33,278 bases of DNA from a virus. The stretch lies in IMG/VR virus record IMGVR_UViG_3300034279_001598, positions 1 to 33,278 of that record. One strand, given 5' to 3'. The translations under genes and the position numbers were made by a program. Shown here piece after piece: positions 27,378-33,278 of the stretch (the stretch's first letter is position 1; each line of letters starts with the position of its first letter). The notes below the pieces were generated by a model. The model made no database searches. It worked only from the letters and a program-made list of their open reading frames with translations, and was not told where the DNA came from.

Positions 27378-27679
27378 TTGCAGAAATCATGTGGGACTGG
27401 GTTTATACGGGCGTAGTGGTTTGGGCTATTATCGCGGCGATCCCGTTGGCCTTGCTTGCTGTAATCGGCTTGATTTACGCGGCTTGTCTCGGGGGAGCTT
27501 ATTTCGTCGATTGGTTGCAATCCGTGCGAAATCGATGGCAGGATCATTCTTATCGGCAAGCAAAGGCAAAGAACGATAAGCCGATGGAGGCTCAAAAGCT
27601 CGATCATATCAGATACGATATACTGCCCGATGGCACACTAGGCCCGGGCGACAATCGAGGGCTGGAGGATCCAGAATGA
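27374..27679 (+). CDS. Membrane protein with C-terminal cytoplasmic tail (101 aa)
   Basis: GTG in GTGA. One long or two short spans ('VWAIIAAIPLALLAVIGLIY' then 'ACLGGAYFVDWL') and a charged tail ('RQAKAKNDKPMEAQKLDHIR'). Unknown function in the membrane-protein cluster. Confidence 0.55.
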   Translation: MIAEIMWDWVYTGVVVWAIIAAIPLALLAVIGLIYAACLGGAYFVDWLQSVRNRWQDHSYRQAKAKNDKPMEAQKLDHIRYDILPDGTLGPGDNRGLEDPE

Positions 27680-27828
27680 AGCGGGCAAGGAGGTACGCGG
27701 CTAGGGCGGCTTTTGTTGCGGTTTGGCTCGCATTCCTGCCGGTTGCGTTTGCGCATGCGTTGCTAGAGGCGGTTATGAGTGGGGTCTATTCAGTGCTTGA
27801 GGGCTTGGAGGGAATTATTCATGGATGA
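27676..27828 (+). CDS. Small membrane or secreted protein (50 aa)
   Basis: ATGA start. 'KRARRYAARAAFVAVWLAFL' then 'PVAFAHA' looks like a basic N-region, hydrophobic core and an A-x-A signal cleavage site; the rest ('LLEAVMSGVYSVLEGLEGI') is a hydrophobic amphipathic helix. If cleaved, the product would be a small periplasmic peptide of about 25 residues. Confidence 0.5.
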   Translation: MKRARRYAARAAFVAVWLAFLPVAFAHALLEAVMSGVYSVLEGLEGIIHG

Positions 27829-28648
27829 TTTTTTCTCTGGCTACGACCCCACAATCGAAAACCGCGACGAGATCCGAGCCACATCGACCGAACTAGGGTT
27901 TCGCGTCGGCGATTACGAGGCTCCGGAAGAAATCGACTTCCGGAAGCTTATCAGGCACGACGACCAATCGCGAATGAATTCCTGCGGGGCATTCGGCAAC
28001 ACCAGTTGCGGCGAGGGGCTTTGGGCTTTATGTTTTGGCGAAATGAGTGACGAGCGGCAATTTTCGCAGTTATTTACTTACATCGAAACTCAGAGAAAAG
28101 ACGGCAACGGGCTTTTCGGCGTAGATCGAGGATCGACCGTAAGAGGCGGGCTTTGGGTTAGTGCAAACATCGGTTATTTGCCATACAAGCACTTGCCATA
28201 TCGGACCCCCTACCCATCGAACGCCAAGACACTTATTACCGACGAAATGCGAACGCTTGCAAGCCCCTTCAAGATCCGCTCACACACTTGGCTTGATTCG
28301 TATGACGCAATCAAAAACTACTTCGCGTCGGGCGTAGGTCTTGGCTTTGTTGGCACTCTTTGGAACGCCTCATTTTATTCGCAAACCAAGGTGCTTGAGT
28401 CGGTCAATCTGCGCAGCGGGGGCGGCCATGCTTATTGTTTGGCGGGCTACTCGAAACGCAAGGACTCTAAGGGCCGGAATTACATTTGGCGGCTAAATAG
28501 TCACGCAAATGACGACTGGACCGAAATTGCCCCATCGGTTATTGACCAACTTTGTCGGCACGAATACACATCGATCGTCGGCGTATCGGATTTGTCGACG
28601 CCAGGACCAAGGGCGGTATCTTGGATGAAAGATAGGCCACTAGGATGA
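27821..28648 (+). CDS. Papain-like (C1-type) cysteine peptidase
   Basis: 275 aa from ATG 27821, overlapping the previous gene by 8 nt. Q49-S-R-M-N-S-C55-G gives the oxyanion Gln and nucleophile with exactly the papain Q19/C25 spacing; H203 lies in 'SGGGHAYCLAGYS' (papain H159 context); N226 lies in 'YIWRLNSHANDDW' (papain N175-S-W). The full triad is thus present. No signal peptide or propeptide is obvious. It sits in the membrane-protein/lysis region, so it may cut a host envelope or phage virion protein. Confidence 0.8.
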   Translation: MDDFFSGYDPTIENRDEIRATSTELGFRVGDYEAPEEIDFRKLIRHDDQSRMNSCGAFGNTSCGEGLWALCFGEMSDERQFSQLFTYIETQRKDGNGLFGVDRGSTVRGGLWVSANIGYLPYKHLPYRTPYPSNAKTLITDEMRTLASPFKIRSHTWLDSYDAIKNYFASGVGLGFVGTLWNASFYSQTKVLESVNLRSGGGHAYCLAGYSKRKDSKGRNYIWRLNSHANDDWTEIAPSVIDQLCRHEYTSIVGVSDLSTPGPRAVSWMKDRPLG

Positions 28649-29082
28649 ACGAAAAAGGAGGGCCGGTAATTATGGTCGTTTTGTTGTGTGTGTTGTTTTG
28701 GTTTTGTAGCGAACCGGCCAAAGAGCCTACGCAATGCGACTTGATGGACTCGACGCCGTTGATTCAAGAAGTCGCGAAGGTTGAGTTTGTCGCTTCACCA
28801 AAGGAACCGGACCCCATGCCAAGCCCCTCGGACAAGCCACACGAGGCAGTGAAGCGCGAAATCCTAGTTTTCCTAGCCCCTAAAGACCAGAAGTGCGAGC
28901 CTTGCGACCGATGGAAGCGGTGCGAAATGCAAAGATTTATTGATGCTAAGTGGGATGTTGCTATTTTTGATGAGCCTCACAACTACGGGCGAACGCCGAC
29001 ATTCGAGGTAAAATCAGGCGATAAAAAGGCGACCTTGACAGGCTACACAACTTTAGAGCAAGCAGCGGAGGCGGTGAGATGA
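28645..29082 (+). CDS. Membrane-anchored thioredoxin-like protein
   Basis: 145 aa, ATGA overlap with the peptidase gene. 'VIMVVLLCVLFWFC' (residues 8-21) is a signal anchor or lipoprotein leader with C21; then a Pro/Glu linker and a thioredoxin-fold domain from ~residue 70: 'REILVFLAPKDQKCEPC' with C84-E-P-C87, and cis-Pro P118 in 'GRTPTFEV'. Extra Cys at ~93. It would act in the periplasm or at the outer face of the membrane as a disulfide reductase or isomerase, oxidant unclear. Confidence 0.72.
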   Translation: MNEKGGPVIMVVLLCVLFWFCSEPAKEPTQCDLMDSTPLIQEVAKVEFVASPKEPDPMPSPSDKPHEAVKREILVFLAPKDQKCEPCDRWKRCEMQRFIDAKWDVAIFDEPHNYGRTPTFEVKSGDKKATLTGYTTLEQAAEAVR

Positions 29083-29297
29083 GTTGGTTTTTCTTGGCTC
29101 AATTGACAAGCAACGACACTTCGATCATCGCCATCGGAACAGCGATTGCCGGGGCTTTGACCTCGGCGAACGTGTACCAGTACTTGCTGAGTCGCAAAGA
29201 CTACGAGGAATGCCGATCGGACAGGCAGAGACTCGGCGAAAAGATCGAGTCATTACAGGCAGAAATGGTCAAGTTAGCTAGAGGGGGCGAACAATGA
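29079..29297 (+). CDS. Single-span protein with coiled coil (72 aa)
   Basis: ATGA overlap, GGAGG upstream. 'DTSIIAIGTAIAGALTSANV' is a weakly hydrophobic span, followed by 'YLLSRKDYEECRSDRQRLGE' and 'KIESLQAEMVKLARGGE', a heptad helix. Compatible with an i-spanin-like or holin-like component. Confidence 0.57.
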   Translation: MSWFFLAQLTSNDTSIIAIGTAIAGALTSANVYQYLLSRKDYEECRSDRQRLGEKIESLQAEMVKLARGGEQ

Positions 29298-29806
29298 CAT
29301 ACAGAAAAGCAATCGAATCTATCAGCGATTGGCAGGAAATGACCGACGCGGGCGTTATCGCAGCGGCCAAAGCGAAATCGTTCCTTTACGTCGACTCTGA
29401 TCGATGGACCCTGCTTGGTATCGCTCAGATCATCGGGCCGACCGAAGTGACGGCGTTTATTGCCTTTTGCGAATCGATAGGTTTTGGCTGGATTGCGACC
29501 CAGGCAGCCGGCTCAGGGCTACCGATTGGCGATCCGGTTTTCAACGCTCAATTGCTGGCGATTCCGGACCAGCGTTGCCAAGCAATAGCAGCGGCAGGGC
29601 GGCGATACATCTCCCCCTGCGAGCGGTTTGGAGTCGTTGAAAACGATACGGCAATTCAGGCAGCAATCAGCCTTTTGAGGCTCGAAATCGATCGAAAGGC
29701 AATCCGAAAAGAGGGGTCGGATACCTACAATGCTTTTTGCCAAATAGTCGACCAATGGGACGGAACGGGCGAAAGGCCGAGTTTGTGCGCGAATGGCAAT
29801 TTCTAG
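29294..29806 (+). CDS. Protein of unknown function (170 aa)
   Basis: ATGA overlap. Alpha-rich with 'DSDRWTLLGIAQIIGPTEVT', 'AFIAFCESIGFGWIATQAAG' and a C-terminal 'YNAFCQIVDQWDGTGERPSL'. No catalytic motif or membrane segment is clear. It overlaps the first appendage gene by 14 nt, so it may be a virion-related or chaperone-like partner. Not recognised. Confidence 0.6.
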   Translation: MTYRKAIESISDWQEMTDAGVIAAAKAKSFLYVDSDRWTLLGIAQIIGPTEVTAFIAFCESIGFGWIATQAAGSGLPIGDPVFNAQLLAIPDQRCQAIAAAGRRYISPCERFGVVENDTAIQAAISLLRLEIDRKAIRKEGSDTYNAFCQIVDQWDGTGERPSLCANGNF

Positions 29807-30464
29807 AATTAGCTCGGCCACCAATAACGGAACAGGCGTTACCCTTGGAACTCACGCCAAGGGCAATCTGATTTTGTATTTGGCGTACAATCAGGGCTCT
29901 GCCGTCATTCCTACATTGCCTACAGGCGTGCTAGGGTTGTACAGTCGCTCGAGTAGTAGTGGCTCGCAGCGGATCGGTTATTACATCGCGGGTTCTTCGT
30001 CCGAAACAGTCGGTACAACTGGATGGACGAATGCAGACAACGTGACTGCCTTGGTTTACAGCGGCGGTTCTAGCTCAATTGTCGTGCCTTCTTTTTTGTC
30101 CGTTGGTTCAGGTACTTCGGCAACTATCACTTACACCGCGCAAGTTGCCGGTACGCTGAAAGAAAATGCCGCCGACCTTTGGCTGGTGGGATACGGGATG
30201 AACAACAGCGTTTTGAACAACCTTTCTTCGCTGTCTCCCTCTGGAATGTCGAGCGTCAACAATTCGGTCGGAACTAATTTTGATGTTGCGACCTACGACA
30301 CAAACGCAACTCGAACGACTGTATGGCCGTCGACGAACGTGACAGCAGCCAACTCTGCGACGTACTTCACCATCGTCCTTGAGTTGCTTGAGCTTGACCA
30401 CAAAACAACTACCGGTGGCGGCTTGATTTTGCCTAGAGCAATGGATGGAGGCTATTCAGGGTGA
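29793..30464 (+). CDS. Predicted virion appendage protein (223 aa)
   Basis: Ser/Thr/Gly/Asn-rich beta protein with patterns such as 'GTHAKGNLILYLAYNQGSAV' and 'LWLVGYGMNNSVLNNLSSLS'. Low-charge, strand-rich composition is typical of tail spike, fibre or decoration proteins. Its place before another appendage gene and the end of the operon agrees. Receptor contact is inferred. Confidence 0.6.
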   Translation: MAISRISSATNNGTGVTLGTHAKGNLILYLAYNQGSAVIPTLPTGVLGLYSRSSSSGSQRIGYYIAGSSSETVGTTGWTNADNVTALVYSGGSSSIVVPSFLSVGSGTSATITYTAQVAGTLKENAADLWLVGYGMNNSVLNNLSSLSPSGMSSVNNSVGTNFDVATYDTNATRTTVWPSTNVTAANSATYFTIVLELLELDHKTTTGGGLILPRAMDGGYSG

Positions 30465-31870
30465 GTAAGCAAAAAACAACCAGGGCAAAAACCAGTCGAT
30501 CACTCCCGATCTTTATCGCTGACACAACCAGCACAACGGGCGGCGGGCTTAGCGGGGTGACGCACTCGTCAAGCGGGCTAGTGCTGGAATATAGGCGACA
30601 GAACCAATCGACCTGGACGAGCGTTACCGCAGTATCCAAAACCCTTGGCACTTACGTATCAGGCGGCATCGTCGCAAGTGGAGCGCTAGCAGGGCGTTAT
30701 GAGGTGGATTTTCCCGATGCGGCTTTTGCGTCGGCAGCGGGCGTCGAGTGGGTTGAACTTTGCGTTCGGGGTGTTGCCAACATGCTTCCGGTGCTAATCG
30801 AAATCGAACTTGACGCAGTCGATTACCAGGATGCGGCGGCGTTTGGATTGTCGCGAATCGATGCGACAATTGGGAGCCGAGCGACGCAAGCCAGCGTTGA
30901 CGCGATCGATGATTTTATCGATACCGAAGTGGCAGCGATTAAGGCCAAGACCGATTTAATTGTGGCCTTCCCGGCCAACTTCGGCAGTCTTGGTATCACG
31001 GTCGGCGGTGCGATCGCGGAACTTGGGGCAAACGCACTTCAGGCTAATGACCTGTACACTCCGATCAGTCAGGCCGTTTGGAACGCATTGACGACGACGA
31101 CATGGGTTTCCGATAGCTTCGGCAAACACATCCTAATTTCAAACAACAACAACCGATCAGTTCAGGTAACCGGCGCGGGCGCAGGGCATATCGCAGCGGA
31201 TATTCACGCACTACAGGCTGGCGTGATAACTTCGGCGGCATTCGCGGCTAATTGGCTTACTGCGGCGGGATTGGCAGCGGATGCGGTTGGCGAAATTGCC
31301 GATGGCGTTTGGGATGAGGCGACCAGCGGACACACAACGGCAGGCACAACGGGCAAGGCTCTTATCGACTCAGGGGCAGCGGGTAATCCTTGGTCGACCG
31401 ATCTTGCTACAGGCTACAGCGGGACGCAGGCGGGGAACATTCTTAACAGCGTCAAGAGCCAAGCGGATTTAATCCAAGCGGGCGGGACCGTCAACGTATC
31501 AACCCCAGTGACGGCAACGGGCCAACTGGCGAGCCCGCTAATAATCGGCGATGATTACCTAGCGGCCAATGGAAGACGGTTTAGATGGACCGTGGAGCTA
31601 CCCACCGGCTACGTTATCGCGACATCGACGGCTAGATTCGGGATGCGGTACGAAGACGATGAGGGGGTAAATGAATTCATCGCTACCGGGACCGTGACCG
31701 ATGCAACAGGCGGGAATGTTCATTTAGATTTTGACGTTTCCAAGACCGTTACGGGCACGCTCCGACCGGGTTGGTACGAATGGTCGGTCGAGATCGTTAG
31801 TGCTACAGGCGTTGAGATTACCAGGGTCAAGAGCGGCAAGAACGTTGAGTGGCAGGAAAAGCAGACGTGA
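30461..31870 (+). CDS. Tail fibre or appendage protein (469 aa)
   Basis: GTG in GTGA. An N-terminal beta domain (residues ~10-120) with 'RYEVDFPDAAFASAAGVEWV' is like the BppU/baseplate upper protein family's layout; residues ~125-330 form an Ala-rich helical stalk with 'VWDEATSGHTTAGTTGKALI', a recurrent element in phage fibre proteins; the C-terminal ~110 residues form a beta domain ('RFRWTVELPTGYVIATSTA'). Likely a trimeric fibre that bears a host-contact head. Confidence 0.68.
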   Translation: MSKQKTTRAKTSRSLPIFIADTTSTTGGGLSGVTHSSSGLVLEYRRQNQSTWTSVTAVSKTLGTYVSGGIVASGALAGRYEVDFPDAAFASAAGVEWVELCVRGVANMLPVLIEIELDAVDYQDAAAFGLSRIDATIGSRATQASVDAIDDFIDTEVAAIKAKTDLIVAFPANFGSLGITVGGAIAELGANALQANDLYTPISQAVWNALTTTTWVSDSFGKHILISNNNNRSVQVTGAGAGHIAADIHALQAGVITSAAFAANWLTAAGLAADAVGEIADGVWDEATSGHTTAGTTGKALIDSGAAGNPWSTDLATGYSGTQAGNILNSVKSQADLIQAGGTVNVSTPVTATGQLASPLIIGDDYLAANGRRFRWTVELPTGYVIATSTARFGMRYEDDEGVNEFIATGTVTDATGGNVHLDFDVSKTVTGTLRPGWYEWSVEIVSATGVEITRVKSGKNVEWQEKQT

Positions 31871-32805
31871 TCTACCAGCCAATGACAACGGCTAGATTCA
31901 TTGAGCTTGCAAGGGCCAAGCATGGCTCTCTGTACGACTACTCCAGGACTGTTTTTATTGCGTCAAGCAGTCCGATTTCTTTTGAGTGCACTCGATGCGG
32001 CAAACAGGTAACGCTATCGCAAGCCCATTCGCACTTGAGGCTAAAAAGGCCATGCGGTTGCAGGACTTGCAACAGGTCTAGAAAGCGGATTTGCGGAGGT
32101 TGCGGAACGGTCGTATCGGCAGCGGAATTTCATAAGCACGGCAAAAGATGCAGGGGTTGCAGGGAATCGGACTTGATGCAAAACCGAATCGCAGTTATTC
32201 GCAAGCATGAAAAGCAATGCAAGGGATGCGGATTTACCTTTTCGGATCGCGACAAGGTGTTTTGCAGCGATGATTGCAAGCGGCTTTACGCAAAAAACCG
32301 ATTGACTTATTCGTGTTGCCATTGCGGCAGGACAGTAAGGAAGAGAAGCGTTTCGGCAGCACGCTTCCAGTTTTGCAACAAAGACTGCCAAACGGCATTT
32401 CAGAATCAAGTTGGATACGATACAGGTAAAAAACAAGCGTCGCAAAAACGAAAGTCGCTACTTGCCAAAGCAAAGCGAGCCAAACGCATTTCCGAGGAAA
32501 GAAAAGCGGGGTCGGAAGGTTTTAAGTGGTGGTCTTTGTGCAAAAACCAAGCTATCGAGACGGCCAAACAACAACCCAGCCAATGGGACAAAAGACTTGC
32601 ATCGGCAGCAAGCCTAATCAGGAAACGCTTTGAGCCTGTTTTCAAGCTCAAGAGCAAGAAAATATGGACATGGGAAAGCAAGATCGCCAAGGAGCGATCG
32701 GCTAGATTAAAAAGCAAACCGATACACGGAGAGGAATCAAAATGGAACAACCGAATACAGCAAGCAGCCAAGAATGCACACAAGCGATTCAGCCTAAAGG
32801 GGTGA
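31867..32805 (+). CDS. Multi-zinc-finger protein of homing-endonuclease-associated type
   Basis: 312 aa from GTG 31867 (GTGA); TTG 31849 is in frame. Residues ~6-65 read 'FIELARAKHGSLYDYSRTVF' ... 'FECTRCGKQVTLSQAHSHLR' ... 'CGCRTC', the layout of a repeated domain (HG..YDYS..., then C-x2-C and final C-x2-C) known from phage homing-type endonucleases. Several C-x2-C pairs follow ('CGGCG', 'CRGC', 'CKGCG', 'CSDDC', 'CCHCG'), then a basic helical tail. No nuclease core is visible. The base use is more A-rich than in the head genes. Confidence 0.66.
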   Translation: MIYQPMTTARFIELARAKHGSLYDYSRTVFIASSSPISFECTRCGKQVTLSQAHSHLRLKRPCGCRTCNRSRKRICGGCGTVVSAAEFHKHGKRCRGCRESDLMQNRIAVIRKHEKQCKGCGFTFSDRDKVFCSDDCKRLYAKNRLTYSCCHCGRTVRKRSVSAARFQFCNKDCQTAFQNQVGYDTGKKQASQKRKSLLAKAKRAKRISEERKAGSEGFKWWSLCKNQAIETAKQQPSQWDKRLASAASLIRKRFEPVFKLKSKKIWTWESKIAKERSARLKSKPIHGEESKWNNRIQQAAKNAHKRFSLKG

Positions 32806-33254
32806 TTTATTGGGAGGCTTGGATTGCTAACAATGGTAGTTCTTTGGTTGTTGCAAAGCAGCATGGCGTTTCCCGTGATGCAGTTGTTTCCCATTTGTCG
32901 GAGCAAAGCAAAAGGCGCGGGTTTGCAAACCTGAATGATGCAAAGCGGCATTTTGGTTTTAAGGGCGTGGTTTCAGATACCCAGGACAAGGTAAGCGCGA
33001 CGACCCTCAAGGCAATTCTTGAAATACAAGGCTACAAATGTGCGTTGTCTGGGAAGCGATTGACGCCAAATGTTGCGGTCTTGGATCACAAGATTCCACT
33101 CTCCAGAGGAGGAACCAACGACGCATCAAACCTACAGTGGCTCGATAGCGAAGTCAATAAAGCCAAGGGAGCAATGGACTGCCAAGAGTTTATTGCCATG
33201 TGCAAACTGGTTGCTAGGCAGGCCCCCATAAGCCAAGGTACTGTTAGCCAATAA
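32742..33254 (+). CDS. HNH endonuclease
   Basis: 170 aa; overlaps the preceding gene by 64 nt with AGAGGAATC upstream. Residues ~32-50 ('GSSLVVAKQHGVSRDAVVSH') look like a helix-turn-helix; residues 98-143 are an HNH core: 'YKCALSGKRL', D115-H116 ('VLDHKIPLSRGG'), N130 ('NLQWL') and N139-x2-K-G. Small HNH nucleases beside terminase genes are often needed for cos cleavage and packaging, and the window ends where terminase would begin. With the preceding gene it could also be a mobile homing unit. Confidence 0.82.
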   Translation: MEQPNTASSQECTQAIQPKGVIYWEAWIANNGSSLVVAKQHGVSRDAVVSHLSEQSKRRGFANLNDAKRHFGFKGVVSDTQDKVSATTLKAILEIQGYKCALSGKRLTPNVAVLDHKIPLSRGGTNDASNLQWLDSEVNKAKGAMDCQEFIAMCKLVARQAPISQGTVSQ

Positions 33255-33278
33255 AGCCTTTTAAAATGCGGGGATGAC

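Noticed and set aside
32406-32951. Minus-strand ORF of 181 codons, Leu/Cys-rich and membrane-like
   Set aside because: It is exactly opposite the Lys-rich zinc-finger and HNH genes, whose Lys/Gln codons give Leu/Phe on the complement; a classic shadow.
1-33278. CRISPR arrays, insertion sequences, integrase and attachment sites
   Set aside because: No regularly spaced repeats of 24-40 nt, no transposase or integrase motifs, and no long direct repeats were seen while reading both strands.

Overview
The window looks like most of the genome of a tailed double-stranded DNA bacteriophage (or a prophage of one). Every supportable gene lies on the + strand, genes are packed with ATGA, GTGA and TAATG overlaps, and the order is the usual virion-assembly order. 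No sheath gene is seen and the tape measure protein is short (476 aa), so a siphovirus with a short, non-contractile tail is likely. No integrase, excisionase or CI-like repressor was recognised. The host cannot be named from sequence alone. The left edge cuts into the major capsid gene and the right edge stops just after an HNH endonuclease gene, where many phages of this type place their terminase genes. The window may therefore be a circularly permuted genome that lacks only terminase, portal, protease and the start of the capsid gene; this is an inference.

Layout. 1-6.7 kb: head and tail genes (capsid C-terminus, possible decoration protein, head-tail joining, tail completion including a gpZ-like protein, tail tube, two tail-assembly chaperone ORFs beside an A9 slippery run, tape measure, a probable distal-tail protein). 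6.7-9.9 kb: further virion-type proteins, including one with 43 cysteines in 485 residues, followed at once by a small protein that carries the ERV/ALR sulfhydryl-oxidase signature. 9.9-11.0 kb: a metallophosphoesterase and a small HExxH protein. 11.0-14.7 kb: two near-identical sigma70-type promoter blocks and a series of small unknown proteins led by a repeated GGAGACGA translation-start module. 14.7-16.8 kb: RecE-like PD-(D/E)XK nuclease and RecT-like annealing protein. 16.8-17.1 kb: a structured non-coding stretch ending in a tRNA-like T arm. 17.1-21.7 kb: small proteins, two nested micro-ORF pairs, four tandem paralogues, an SNase-like nuclease and a beta-class DNA methyltransferase. 21.7-21.9 kb: a nested-helix RNA candidate and a strong terminator. 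22.2-23.4 kb: a lambda-O-like initiator gene with iterons and a purine/AT tract inside it (probable origin), then a possible loader. 23.4-25.6 kb: an array of VGDxVWV-domain proteins, a RuvC-like resolvase and a ribbon-helix-helix protein facing a promoter overlapped by an inverted repeat. 25.6-29.8 kb: holin-like and other small membrane proteins, a papain-like cysteine protease, a membrane-anchored thioredoxin-like protein. 29.8-31.9 kb: two appendage-type virion proteins. 31.9-33.3 kb: a zinc-finger protein and an HNH endonuclease.

The most unusual theme is disulfide chemistry: a cysteine-packed virion protein, an ERV/ALR-like protein translated from inside its 3' end, and a membrane-anchored CEPC thioredoxin-like protein. 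No conventional muralytic enzyme was recognised, which leaves the papain-like protease in the lysis region as a candidate lysin. A second theme is translational: from 17 to 24 kb nearly every gene ends in codons for Glu-Val, whose GAGGT is the ribosome binding site of the next gene.
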